The translations under genes and the position numbers were made by a program. 64,000 bases of DNA from Symbiodinium natans (taxonomy: Eukaryota; Sar; Dinophyceae; Suessiales; Symbiodiniaceae). Location of the stretch: positions 117,001 to 181,000 of the forward strand of contig CAJNDS010002120.1 in assembly GCA_905221605.1 (NCBI GenBank), in the 5' to 3' direction. The notes below the pieces were generated by a model. It was not told where the DNA came from, did not search any database, and saw only the letters and a program-made list of their open reading frames with translations. Shown here piece after piece: positions 19,626-30,662 of this stretch (its first letter is position 1; every line of letters begins with the position of its first letter).

Positions 19626-20063
19626 ATGGTCAGCTCAATGATGGATCTCACTCATGAAAAGCAGTCAGTTGAGGACCTCCATGGAGGGACGGACTCAGAG
19701 TCCACTAGAGCATCGAAATGCACTCCACAGGCCAATTTCAAGCGAAACGGAGTCCACAACAAGCCTCCATGCATACCGCCAACAATTCTGGAATCACTGC
19801 TTTTGGCAAGCTTTGCCAAAGCGGCAGCCTCCATGAGAGAAAGCTGGCAGAAGCACCCCACGAGGAAAGAGAACCATCAGAGCAATCCCAAGAATACCTC
19901 AGCGGCAGGTACACAGCGTAGGGGACCATCACGTTGAGGAAGCCCAATGCACCCACCAGATAAGAAAATAAAATAGCAGCAGCATATTGAATAGAAGGGC
20001 CGATAACACGGCGCCCCCGCCCACAGGCCAGGTTGCCGTGAAGCCTGGCAATCGCAAGTGGCC
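19626..20063. repeat. Segmental duplication, copy 1
   Basis: Shares with 20145-20515, in the same order, ATGGTCAGCTCAA, GTTGAGGACCTCCATGGAG, CCATCAGAGCA, CCTCAGC and GGTTGCCGT...CGCAAGTGGCCA. The spacing (438 against 371 bp) shows several indels. On the minus strand a frame at 19877-20125 (CQASRQPGLWAG) parallels the 317-codon ORF of copy 2 (CQALRQPGLWAG), so copy 1 looks like a decayed paralogue. Confidence 0.7.
20026..20063. repeat. Hairpin motif, copy 1
   Basis: GCCAGG and CCTGGC pair around an 11-base loop; GGTTGCC and GGCAATC offer an alternative stem. It is followed by CGCAAGTGGCC, as in the copies at 20.48 and 20.53 kb. Confidence 0.6.
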
Positions 20064-20144
20064 AAGAAAAACCAAGCAATTATGGGGTGAGTGTGTGGTA
20101 CAGCTCCAGCACATGCATTGTACAAGCAAAGAACTGAGTCAAAT

Positions 20145-20515
20145 ATGGTCAGCTCAACGATGATCCAAACTCGTAGGGCAGACAGTTGAGGACCTCCATG
20201 GAGAGTCTGGTACTACAGTGACTCGTCGCATCGCGCAAGTTGCCTCGCCATGGGCCGACCCACGAAATCCCAGAAGGGCTAGGTGGGAAACAGGAACGAA
20301 CTGTCCACAACGAATGTCGTCACATATCCTTCCAGCTGTTGCAACCGAAAGTGAAAGCACCATGAGGTGGGCCATCAGAGCAGTCCCAGACGTCGCCTCA
20401 GCAAAAACGAATTCATCTGCATAGAGACAAACTGTAGCAGCACAATGTAGGGGCCGAAAACGGCGCCCTGCCCATAGGCCTGGTTGCCGTAAAGCCTGAC
20501 AACCGCAAGTGGCCA
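20145..20515. repeat. Segmental duplication, copy 2
   Basis: Second copy of the block at 19626-20063. It lies inside the 317-codon minus-strand ORF. Confidence 0.7.
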
Positions 20516-21107
20516 TACATTCATCCCAAAATGCCTGATTGCCGCAAAGCCTGGCAACCGTAAGTGGCAATGAATAGTCATACAACATGAAGAACCAAAG
20601 CAAACACGAAATAAATAAACCAAGCACTGAGCATAGGCGCGAGCTCGCTGGCAGTGAAAACACTGTACCTTGCAGTCCGCCCCGAAGCGTAGGTGCGTAC
20701 ATAATGCCTGGCCAGTATCTTCGCCCACACATGAAGCCCAGGTGATCACGAACCTGACTGGCTCCCGCTGCAGCACTGGAATCTGCAGCAACCCTCACTT
20801 CTACCAGCAATACTTTTGGCCTGTCTTCAGTGGCCCATCCAATGCTGGTTGCCGGACTTGGGACCGGCACGGCTCGTAAAATAAAGAAGAGCGGACCTGC
20901 AGTGAGGATGCTTGAAGGTGTCACTCGTGTATCTCCCAACCGTGGGGCTAACTGCGTTTGCGCAACCAGCTCATCAAGTGGCAAAGGCGTCTCCAAAAAC
21001 ATCCAGTAGCAGAATGCCATGCAAATACCATACCAGATCCATGAAGGCCAGTGAGTGCACCGAGGACAACCTGAATGCACGGGTCTCTGACATATCGCCA
21101 TCGTCAT
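20154..21107 (-). CDS. Longest non-simple ORF (317 codons), function unknown
   Basis: No family is recognised. An open frame this long is unlikely by chance in sequence of this composition. Visible features are two hydrophobic stretches (WYGICMAFCYWMF near residue 25; LFISCLLWFFML near 165) and many Cys and Trp. Its C-terminal third is the duplicated block, with hairpin motifs inside the frame. Plus-strand frames are also open over part of it (VEDLHG start), so strand is uncertain. It may be a decayed or repeat-derived gene. No splice signals were assigned. Confidence 0.3.
   Translation of the reverse strand: MTMAICQRPVHSGCPRCTHWPSWIWYGICMAFCYWMFLETPLPLDELVAQTQLAPRLGDTRVTPSSILTAGPLFFILRAVPVPSPATSIGWATEDRPKVLLVEVRVAADSSAAAGASQVRDHLGFMCGRRYWPGIMYAPTLRGGLQGTVFSLPASSRLCSVLGLFISCLLWFFMLYDYSLPLTVARLCGNQAFWDECMATCGCQALRQPGLWAGRRFRPLHCAATVCLYADEFVFAEATSGTALMAHLMVLSLSVATAGRICDDIRCGQFVPVSHLALLGFRGSAHGEATCAMRRVTVVPDSPWRSSTVCPTSLDHR
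20477..20568. repeat. Hairpin motif, copies 2 and 3 in tandem
   Basis: GGTTGCCGTAAAGCCTGAC and GATTGCCGCAAAGCCTGGC are each followed by AACCG(C/T)AAGTGGC. Each stem differs from a perfect GGTTGCC/GGCAACC pair by one base. Confidence 0.6.
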
Positions 21108-21271
21108 TGCATCTGTGAATGGGTGCCGAAGTGCGGCTTCCCCAGGCTCAGTATTGAGAAACCATGTGCAAAAGCAAGAACTACAGCGTCCGGAGGGGGT
21201 CCAGTTGAACAGAGAACCTGTTTGGCCTCGAACCCGGTTGACCCCCTACCAAAGAAACATGTGATCCGAGC

Positions 21272-21415
21272 CGAGAAGCTTATGATGGGCTTGGAGAGGA
21301 TTCATATGTTTTGAAGCAAGCTTGCACAGCCTACAATAGCGTGGGGGTTGGGGGGGGACAGAACCCCCCCCCATTTGCAAACACGATGCTCGCATGATGG
21401 GATTTGACAGAGATT
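21272..21415 (+). repeat. Family F repeat, one full unit plus part
   Basis: GATGGGCTTGGAGAGGATTC, then GAAGCAAGCTTGCACAGCC, poly-G, poly-C, then TTTGCAAACACGATGCTCGC. Confidence 0.75.
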
Positions 21416-21443
21416 CGTTGAAATGCCCGGTTGTTTGTGTCGC

Positions 21444-21487
21444 TAAACCCTAAACCCTAAACCCTAAACCCTAAACCCTAAACCCTG
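21444..21487 (-). repeat. Interspersed telomere-type tract
   Basis: Six CCCTAAA units followed at once by a GTGTGTGCG microsatellite. Confidence 0.94.
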
Positions 21488-21744
21488 TGTGTGCGTGTGT
21501 GCGTGTGTGCGCCAACAGGGGCTCGGGAACCATCACGCAGGTCTCAGGAACTGCTAGAACCCTGTTCAGAAACAGCCCCAAACCGTCCTGAACCGTTCTG
21601 AAACGTCGGAATTTAGTAAAGTGCCGAGCTGGGCTTCAGAGCACGCAGGACCGAATAGGTCTTGATATTGATACTAGATTGATGCCACGGTTCTTGAGGC
21701 CAGACAACGCAAGGACAGACACCCTCCATCAAACAGACCACCAG

Positions 21745-22190
21745 CGACTCCAAGGGATTCGTACTGTTCTAAAGCAAGCTTGTGCGGCTCAAAAAACTTG
21801 GGGGGGCTGGAGGGGTCGCAGCCCCCTCCATTTGCAAACGCGATGCTCATATCATGGATTTGGAAAAGATTTGTATGTGGGTGGTGGGGGGAGGACAGAC
21901 CCCCCCCTCCATTTGCAAACACGATACTCGCATGCTGGGTTTGGAAGGGATTGGTATGGTCTTGGTATGGTCTTCAAGCAAGGTTGCACGGCTTAAAACA
22001 GCGGGGGGGGGGGGGGGGGGGGGGGGATGGGTTTTTCCATTTGCAACAGAATGCTCGCATGATATGCTTGGAAGGGTTCCATATTGTCTTGAAGCAAGCT
22101 CGCGTGGCTTTGTTTTGGTTTCAAGATGATGGGTTTGGCCATTTACAAACACAATGCTCGCATGATGGGTTTGGAATGGAGGCTCAAAAA
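21745..22190 (+). repeat. Family F tandem cluster (four cores)
   Basis: Cores of the TTTGCAAACACGATGCTCGC type start at about 21831, 21912, 22040 and 22142. Each is followed by ATGATGGGTTTGGAAGGGAT and, in longer units, by TTGAAGCAAGCTTGCACGGC and poly-G. The unit is about 80-130 bp, and poly-G/poly-C length causes most of the variation. Open frames across it are repeat translations, not genes. Confidence 0.8.
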
Positions 22191-22495
22191 TTGACCACGG
22201 AGACCGCAGGACCCGGGAACTGCAGGACCAGGCGACCGCAGGACCAGAGGACCACAGCACCAGAGGACCAGCCAGACCTAAGAAAGGGAAAATGACGGAG
22301 CCACCTGGAACAAAAAACGCCGGACCCCCAGGGATGTGCACATCAGAAAAGGGCCAGGGACATCAGGAAAAGCTTTGCAGAGGTCCTTCACGCCTTCGGC
22401 TGCTGCGAAGGAATCGTCTGGGCCCTGGCCAGGCCAGAAAAAGACACCGCCCTCCTGTCCTCGCCCCCAATACACCCCGAACCCAACATGAACTT

Positions 22496-22560
22496 TAAAC
22501 CCTAAACCCTAAACCCCAAACCCTAAACCTATAAACCCTATAAACCTTAAGCCCTAAACC
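22496..22560 (-). repeat. Telomere-type tract, degenerate
   Basis: CCCTAAA units with CCTATAAA and CCTTAAG variants. Confidence 0.9.
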
Positions 22561-22985
22561 GCAGCTCTGCATCTGGGGCTCCCCCCCCCTGCTCTTCGCA
22601 CCTGAGGGCTCGTACCCTGCCACCCCCCCCTCCCCTTCTCTTCCCACCTGTATGGCTTCGTGTTGTCAAAAGGGCTCCAGCGCACGCGCACGGCCCTCCA
22701 CGCCCTCCCCCCCTTGCTCGTATGGGCTTCTGCCCGTTCCCGATGCTCTTCCCACCTGTATGGATTCGTGTAGTTTAGAGGGCTCCAGCGCAGCTTGAGA
22801 AAATATTCCAGACTAGTCCATGTGCTCGAAGTTGGCCCGGGCTCAGCTCGAAGGGAACGTAGCCGGGCAACTATGACTAACGAGCTCGGGGAGGCAAGAG
22901 ATTCGTCACTGATTTTGAGGGACGCCTTTGGGGGCCTTTGGCAACGGATAGCCATGGTCCAGGAGCCTGAAGTCTTCAGACTCAA
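22554..22985 (-). CDS. Unrecognised 143-codon ORF with an internal duplication
   Basis: Two protein blocks RWSPLNYTNPYRWEE and RWSPFDNTKPYRWEE about 36 residues apart reflect a direct repeat of about 108 bp (22640-22690 and 22749-22797 share CTTCCCACCTGTATGG, TTCGTGT, and GGGCTCCAGCGCA). The plus strand from 22795 is also open. Function unknown. Confidence 0.22.
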   Translation of the reverse strand: MSLKTSGSWTMAIRCQRPPKASLKISDESLASPSSLVIVARLRSLRAEPGPTSSTWTSLEYFLKLRWSPLNYTNPYRWEEHRERAEAHTSKGGRAWRAVRVRWSPFDNTKPYRWEEKGRGGWQGTSPQVRRAGGGSPRCRAAV

Positions 22986-23402
22986 CCAAGATCAAGCCTT
23001 CATGCTACGCAAGGCGCATCTTATGACAGAGCCACGAATGGGTGTATATATGTGTGTGTATATGTACATGATACATGCATATGTATATGTCTGCGCCCCA
23101 AATTCTGTGGCTAAATTCTGTCTGCGCGCCCAAACACTACCAACTAGTAGGGTTGGCTTTAGGATTCAAGGTTTCGGCTTTTGCTATAATCCCATAAAAG
23201 CCATATTCTTAAGCGAGTACCTAAAAACATACATAAACCAAGAATTTTTATTACTACAATCAATGCAACCGACCACTTTGAGCAACTGTGTCCAAGTTGA
23301 AGCCGTCGCCCTCGGCACTGCGCCATGCCTCCAAGGCGTTCGCGGCTTCTTCATGCTTGCGCTTCCTCGCCACAGCACATGACAGACGTCCGACATGCCC
23401 CA

Positions 23403-23515
23403 AGTTTAGGGTTTAGGGTTTAGGGTTCAGGGTTCAGGGTTCAGGGTTCAGGGTTCAGGGTTCAGGGTTCAGGGTTCAGGGTTTAGGGTTTAGGGTCTGG
23501 GGTTTAGGGTTTAGG
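23403..23515 (+). repeat. Telomere-type tract with homogenised TTCAGGG core
   Basis: Canonical TTTAGGG edges enclose about nine consecutive TTCAGGG units, so a single mutated unit has been amplified. Confidence 0.95.
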
Positions 23516-23678
23516 CACCCTTTGGCAAGAGAACCAGGTCAGGGCAGACTACGAGAGCTGCTGGCAAGGCTGGCGTGGGCTAAGATCTGACGAAGCTGAG
23601 GGCTCGAAGTGAAATTGAAGTGTCTCCAGCCCGTGGGCTTCTGGACGAAGTCTTTCGCAGAAGCTCAAGCAGCTCAAA

Positions 23679-23724
23679 GGGTTTAGGGTTTAGGGTTGAG
23701 GGTTGAGGGTTCAGGGTTTAGGGC
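23679..23724 (+). repeat. Telomere-type tract with TTGAGGG units
   Basis: Six units: three TTTAGGG-like, two TTGAGGG and one TTCAGGG. Confidence 0.9.
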
Positions 23725-23974
23725 TCCTGCACGCACGACAGTGACACAAGTACTTCGTGCGTCGAACGTCGACACCGCGAATCTGCTAGTCTGAGCTCAT
23801 CCTGGCCCAAACCAGCCTATTAACAACTGCTTGTCTTTCAGCAGCCCCAGAAAATCTAAAATCAGGTGAAAACACCGGAGCCGACACTCTGTCTGAGATC
23901 TGAGCTGCGATTTGTGAAGGCCAGCAAGTTTTTCCAGCAGGCTCCTTGGTCACGTGCAGAATTTCACGGGGCCT

Positions 23975-24305
<331 letters not shown>

Positions 24306-24472
24306 TCGTATGACAGTCACCGTAAGAGGAACTGGTACGAAATACTAGCCATGGCAATTTTAAGGAAAGCTAAAGACACGAGAAGCCGAAACCAGCAAGC
24401 CAGGAGGCCACCAAAGCCAATCCTTCGGAAGCCAGAAGCTTGGCTTGCCCTTGATTTGACATATGTTTTATG

Positions 24473-24525
24473 TAGGGTTTAGGGTTTAGGGTTTTGGGTT
24501 TAGGGTTTAGGGTTTAGGGCTTAGA
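24473..24525 (+). repeat. Interspersed telomere-type tract
   Basis: Seven to eight TTTAGGG units. Confidence 0.94.
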
Positions 24526-24742
24526 TTGCTCCCTTTTTTGATTGATCCTTGTTCAGTTTTTACTGATCCTTTTGATTTTTTGACCCCTTTCCTCTCCGGA
24601 ACCTTGCAAAAGCCTTGCAACCACAACCCGCCGAACATCTGCAACCTTTAGGTGACAACTTTGAACCCCAAGGACAATCTGTGGTTTGAGCTCCAGGCTG
24701 TCGAACTGCCTCTGCTTCTTCCGGAACCCCTGAGACATTTGA

Positions 24743-24841
24743 GGTTTTGGTTTTAGGATTTAGGTTTTAGGGTTTAGGGTTTCGGGTTTAGGGTTTAGGG
24801 TTTAGGGTTTAGGGTTTAGGGTTTAGGGTTTAGGGTTTAGG
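24743..24841 (+). repeat. Interspersed telomere-type tract
   Basis: Degenerate 5' edge (TTTTAGG, TTTCGGG), then nine perfect units. Confidence 0.95.
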
Positions 24842-24954
24842 CGTTACGCTTCTTTTCATACATGATTGAGCTTCGAGGGCCAAAGGGCGTGTTGAGCCCT
24901 GAGGCTTCGGGGTGGCGAGGTTGTTTCAAAAAACCAGTTTGCCTCGTGCTGTGT

Positions 24955-25096
24955 GCCCTAAACCCTAACCCCTAAACCCTGAACCCTAAACCCGAACCCC
25001 TGAACCCTGAACCCTGAACCCTAAACCCTAAACCCTAAACCCTAAACCCTAAACCCTAAACCCTAAACCCTAAACCCTAAACCCTTAACCCTAAGC
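24955..25096 (-). repeat. Long telomere-type tract
   Basis: CCCTGAA variants cluster at 24975-25020; then ten perfect CCCTAAA units. Confidence 0.96.
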
Positions 25097-25207
25097 ACTT
25101 GCAAGTCGGAGCTGGCAGCTAGCTGCTAGCTTAGGTCGGACAAGCTGTCCAGATCGGCGCAACTCACCCAGAGATATTCACAAACACCAAGCACATGAGT
25201 CATAGCA

Positions 25208-25261
25208 GGGTTTAGGGTTGAGGGTTTAAGGTTTAGGTTTTAGGGCTTAGGGTTTAGGGCA
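25208..25261 (+). repeat. Telomere-type tract, degenerate
   Basis: TTTAGGG units with TTGAGGG and TTTAAGG variants. Confidence 0.9.
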
Positions 25262-25318
25262 TATCACGGCCTTGCAGAGTGAATTCTTCAAGGATCACTC
25301 GAACATGGTTTAAGTCCA

Positions 25319-25368
25319 GCCCTAAACCCTAAACCCTAAACCCTAAACCCTAAACCCTAAACCCCAAA
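25319..25368 (-). repeat. Interspersed telomere-type tract
   Basis: Seven CCCTAAA units, 57 bp from the opposite-orientation tract. Confidence 0.94.
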
Positions 25369-25501
25369 GCATAAAAAAAAAGCCGTGCCAACTCACCCAA
25401 GGCCAGGGAAACATCAACACAGGAGCCTTCTGGAGCAGCGGCTGCAGCTTCCACGCACATCTCAGGTGAACGCTGGTCGTCTCCTGTAGCAGCCTCACTT
25501 C

Positions 25502-25612
25502 CCCAAAGAGCCCAATAACCTTTAACTAAGGAATATTCTTTAAATCATACTAAGGGTCCCATTATAGTTTAAGACTACATATTCCTTAATTAAGGGTATT
25601 GGGCTCTCTGGG
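25502..25612. mobile_element. Family C inverted-repeat element, copy 2
   Basis: The left end CCCAAAGAGCCCAATAACC and right end GGTATTGGGCTCTCTGGG are inverted repeats. The interior AACTAAGGAATATTC and TATTCCTTAATT extends the stem. No clear target-site duplication. Confidence 0.75.
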
Positions 25613-26133
25613 TCTTGCTTCCGCAGGATTTCAGGTGCGCGTGGAACCTCGTTTGTCAATTGCTCTGATGTTCAAGCTTGGGCTATCATTGGAAGTGGCT
25701 CCGAGAATTGAATCGTGGTGCAGTTTGGGGCTTCACCCTTTCCTGAAAATTGGTGAAAAAACATGGGCATGGGTCAGTTCTGAACATCACGAATGAACGG
25801 AGCATCATGTTGTCTGTTTGGGGACAGTACTTCACCTATCTTGCAGTGCTTGATATTGACCCATGCCCGGATGACTTTCGGATGCTTTGCACCTCGAGCT
25901 GGGCCCACTGTGGAGGTGCTTGGCAATATCAACCACACTATACATGTTTACATCTATGTATATATATATATATATAAATGTATAAAAGTATGTTAATATG
26001 TCTATCTCTCTCTCTCTGAGGAGCGCCCCACTTGAAAAGACTGAATGTGGCCTCTGGCCAAACATCAAGCATCTGTTGTCATACCTGTGGTCTAGGCCAC
26101 CTGGTGCCTTGGTGGCTGAGGTGTCTTCGACTT

Positions 26134-26562
26134 CTATGCTGCGGCCTCGGCAGTCTCTGGCACTTTCTGGCAGATGTTCAGCACCGCTCGAGCCACGTTC
26201 CTCCCCCCCACCACCGTCGAGTCCGGGTCCGGCCTGCCATCATTGGCCACGGCCTCCAGCTGCGCCCGGCCGCCGCAGGCCACGATGGCCCTGGCGAAGT
26301 CGTCGTCGCCTTGTGCCCTGCAGAACAAAGCCTCGGCTGCCTCCTTCTTCAGCCAATCGCTGCCGCCCTCCAGCAGCTCCAGGATAGCCGACACACCGCC
26401 TTCGGCCGCGATGTGCGGACCCATACCTGGCCATTTGCCCAAAAGCCTCAATTCTCTCGCCTTCGCAGCATCGTCAAGCTGTGGGTCCTTCAGCTTTCGG
26501 ATCCTCGTTCGGAGGTCTTCCACGTTATCCTCAGTGATGGTGGCGGAAGTCGCGCAGCCCAT
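26134..26562 (-). CDS. Small ARM-repeat protein with N-terminal MGC lipidation signal
   Basis: A 142-residue intronless ORF and the best protein in the window. It starts MGCATSA, which fits N-myristoylation at Gly2 with possible palmitoylation at Cys3, suggesting membrane tethering. Residues about 50-75 (MGPHIAAEGGVSAILELLEG) fit the ARM-repeat pattern of a helix, then GGV-x-x-L-LELL. A second, weaker repeat follows at about 75-105 (EAAEALFCRAQ...AIVACGGRAQLEAV), and a third helix (ARAVLNICQK) near the end. ARM repeats bind proteins; no enzyme activity is implied. The start context GAGCCATGG is favourable. At 142 residues it is shorter than typical multi-ARM proteins, so it may be a first exon or a stand-alone mini-ARM protein. 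No neighbour gene is evident. Confidence 0.65.
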   Translation of the reverse strand: MGCATSATITEDNVEDLRTRIRKLKDPQLDDAAKARELRLLGKWPGMGPHIAAEGGVSAILELLEGGSDWLKKEAAEALFCRAQGDDDFARAIVACGGRAQLEAVANDGRPDPDSTVVGGRNVARAVLNICQKVPETAEAAA

Positions 26563-26809
26563 GGCTCAATGGCTCTTCTTGCGCGCCTCGAGGGCTCTGG
26601 CGGGAAACCTGTGAGATGTCTTGAGCAACTTGGGTCGAGCGGCTCTTCAAGGGCTCGGGTCTTTGGGAAATCTGGCTGCAGGCTTTTTTCTAACACGACC
26701 GGCAACCCCACGGGATCAAGCCTTGGGTTTTGACATGGATCGACATTGGACAAGGAGGGCAATATCAAAAAGTGCGTGCAATGCCAAACAACTGGTAAGT
26801 TGGCAGTAG

Positions 26810-27490
26810 CGAATATCAGACCGCTAAATTAGCTCGTCACCCTAAACCACCATGACACAAGTACCCGGACTTGTTCTCCTTGTTAAAATCTAACCGTGTA
26901 GAACAAGTGCTCTTGATTTGCCGACACCTTTCTGGGCAGATCTCTCCACTTGCGAGGAACACTGGCGCCCAAGGCCAAGTCTTGACAACCAACAGCAAAA
27001 CCTGTCTGGGGTTTCGGGGAATGGAGGCGACCAAACGTGTACAACAACTGGAGACTTATCTTCGCGAGCCTTAAGTTGAACAGCTCAAAGGATCTGCAAC
27101 TCCGAACTCACAGGCACAGGCAAGTTGATGCCAGGAAGCCGTTCCAGCCACCCACACCCCAGTGCTGCGCACAAGGGTTGCAAGGGGCTGCCGTGTGGCG
27201 GGGAGCTCCCTGCAGCACGGCAAAGGTTTCAGTCAGCATTGGCGGCACATGCTGTGCAAAACATTGCGCGATGCAACAGCTTAATCATATCTGAGCGGCT
27301 TCTAAGCGCAGCATAGCTTTTGTTGCGTGCCAGCCGGGTTTAGGTTGATTGTGTTTACGCGCTTCGCTTATGGTACATGTCATGTTTGGAACAGGTATCA
27401 TCTGTCCTGCATCCGGAGAGGATGCGCACGCGCGCACACGTGTGCGTGAGCGTCAGTGCATGCGCGCACACGCGCGCGTGGGCCCTCTCT
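26810..27490. other. Interval without a recognised gene
   Basis: Short overlapping ORFs on both strands, no telomere-type tract, no family recognised. It ends at the TG microsatellite. Confidence 0.4.
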
Positions 27491-27495
27491 CTGGT

Positions 27496-28436
<941 letters not shown>

Positions 28437-28845
28437 AAAAAGCACTTCTTTAGCAAAAAGGTGGTGAAGGTAGCCACTGTAGGCTAGTACATCAGCCAGG
28501 AGTGGGGATGGGATGTCGGGCAGGGAGGGGCTTCAAAAGATGCGAAGATGCTTTCGAGCGCCGTTCCATTGTTGAGAGGATAATCAAGAGATCTGTGACT
28601 TGCCAGATTAAACTTTTGCAGCACGCACGTATGTCCCTAGCCCAAGTTCTTTACCTCTACTGAAAGCTCCATGAGGCTACCCCAAAGCCATACTGTAATA
28701 CTTGCCCGAAACCAAAAGAAGCTGACGAGTACCAGAGGGCGCCACGTGGCAAGCTGGACTATGGACTGCTTCATCATCTTGGCGCAGATGAGCGCCAGGC
28801 TCCGACCTTCAGCGTGACGCACTAGTGGGAGTCAGCAGTCCACCA

Positions 28846-28931
28846 CCCAAAGAGCCCAATACCCCTTCACTTAGGAATCTGGCTTATTTATAAGCTGTGT
28901 TCCTTAATTAAGGGGTATTGGGCTTTCTGGG
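28846..28931. mobile_element. Family C inverted-repeat element, copy 3
   Basis: CCCAAAGAGCCCAATACCCC at the left pairs with GGGGTATTGGGCTTTCTGGG at the right. The interior is short, giving the most compact copy (86 bp). Confidence 0.75.
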
Positions 28932-29355
28932 CAAGTCTTCAGGTTAAGTCCTCACGCGGATGCAGGATGCTTCAGGCGTCAAACGTTACACCTTACCGGG
29001 CTGGAAGAGGTCCGCTACGCATCGCATTGACCTGCAGACACCGCAAACCATGTACCCTGTGCAAAAAAATATTGCGCTCTTCCGGGCCGGGCCTGAAAAC
29101 AAAAAAAATGCTTGGATTCTTTCCTCGAGTACCCAATATAAACCACGTGCTTCTTTGATTTTCAACCCCGTGGAAGGCAAAATCCCGAAAACAAGATGCG
29201 ATGTTTCGGATTTTTTCAAGTAACGGAAAAGCTTGGCAATACCAAAGTTCCAAGAAATGAGGGTCCCTGCTTTATGGTTTTGGGTTTTTGTATTTGTGGA
29301 GTTGAAATAACACGACTGTTTTGAGAATTACATGTGACTTGCGCACCATAAGCCA
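28932..29355. other. Interval without a recognised gene
   Basis: Overlapping ORFs on both strands (28960-29223 plus; 28986-29253 minus) with no motif recognised. Confidence 0.35.
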
Positions 29356-29358
29356 CGT

Positions 29359-29501
29359 TTCTTTCCTTCTTTCTTCCTTCCTTCCTTCCCTTCCTTCCTT
29401 TCCTTCCTTTCCTTCCTTTCCTTCCTTCGTTTCCTTCACTCCTTTCTTTCTTTCTTTTCTTCTTTTCTTCTTTCCTTCTTGCTTTCTGTCTTTCTTTCTT
29501 G
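29359..29501 (+). repeat. TTCC/TTTC polypyrimidine tract
   Basis: About 140 bp of CCTT and CTTTC repeats. Confidence 0.9.
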
Positions 29502-29737
29502 GGGCAGGGGGGCGAACCATCGGGGGTCTACGCCCGCCCCTGTACTCGAGGCCGCTCCATGAAACCCCTCCCAAACCCTGCATGCCCCCGAATGTGCTCA
29601 AGCCCCAACACGTACCTCAGTAGCTTACTCCCCTCCCCCCATGACCGAAGCCTGACTGCAACCTAGCCTCCCACCAACCCCACCACCCCCACTCTTCTTA
29701 GTTTGGGTCTGAGGCGGCAGCGGCTTGTTCTAGCTCT

Positions 29738-29822
29738 AACCCTCTCCCTCTCCCTCTCCCTCTCCCTCTCCCTCTCCCTCTCCCTCTCCCTCTCCCTCTC
29801 CCTCTCCCTCTCCCTCTCTCTT
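29738..29822 (+). repeat. CCCTCT hexamer microsatellite
   Basis: Thirteen to fourteen perfect CCCTCT units, the lower strand reading GAGAGG. Confidence 0.96.
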
Positions 29823-30499
29823 TTGTTCCGTTGATCCTGCCAACGTAGCCGGGCGGCGCTCATGCTGCGGTGTGCTGGTTGCCAGGCCAAGGCCTTGCCT
29901 GAGTTCAGATCTTGCTTGGGCTTGGGTGCGATTTGAGGAAAAAAATGGCGCAGGGCTTTCTGCTTGGTGCTCTGCCAAGTGGCGGGTCGCGCCGCGCCAG
30001 CTGTCGCAACAGGGCAAAGAGCAGTGAGGAGCCGTACGCCGTCTCCTGGAGGGCCATCGAGCTGGTAAAACCTGCTGAATAATGGCCTTTCCTGGCACCC
30101 TTCATACGTTCTAGGCTGAGGGCTAGAGATACAAGTGCACGCGCTGCTCAGGACCCCGCAGCTTACAGGGACAGGTCCTTCATCCAACTCTTACCAAACC
30201 ACACCTGCAAACCTCATCCTAAACCTCCTAAACCACCCCTCATCACCCCCGTCTTTATCGGTTGCGAAGAAACCTGGTCATGCTAGCTCTGGCGATCCAA
30301 TCTCGACAGTATCTCCCACGTGATAAGGATGATAGAGTTTGAAGCGATAGCACTGCATCTTGGGTTTCGGTACATAAATGCTTCCTTCAAGCTCCGAACT
30401 TCTGGGACCTCCTAATTGCCTCATGTGTTCCTGGCAAGCTTAGGATTGTCCCGCCTGACTACCAGCCGATGTTCACCGGCTAAACTCCACACGCTGCTT

Positions 30500-30662
30500 G
30501 GTCTCTCTCTATCTCTTTCTTTCTTGTTTTTTGCTTTCTTGGGGGCATGAGGGCCAGAGCCCCCGCGATTCTCTCTCTCTGTCTCTCTCTCTCTCTCTCT
30601 CTGTCTCTCTTCTCTTTTGTTTGTTTCTCTCTTTCTCTCTCTCTCTGGACCTTTCTCCTCCG
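30500..30662 (+). repeat. CT-rich microsatellite
   Basis: Runs of TCTCTC with TTTCT interruptions flanking a 50-bp mixed segment. Confidence 0.85.

Noticed and set aside
21221-21250. Minus-strand GGGTTCGAGGCC resembling a tRNA box B
   Set aside because: No T-stem pairing and no box A at a suitable distance.
29828-29845. GTTGATCCTGCCA resembling the 5' end of 18S rRNA
   Set aside because: Only 13 bases match and the following sequence has no small-subunit rRNA features.
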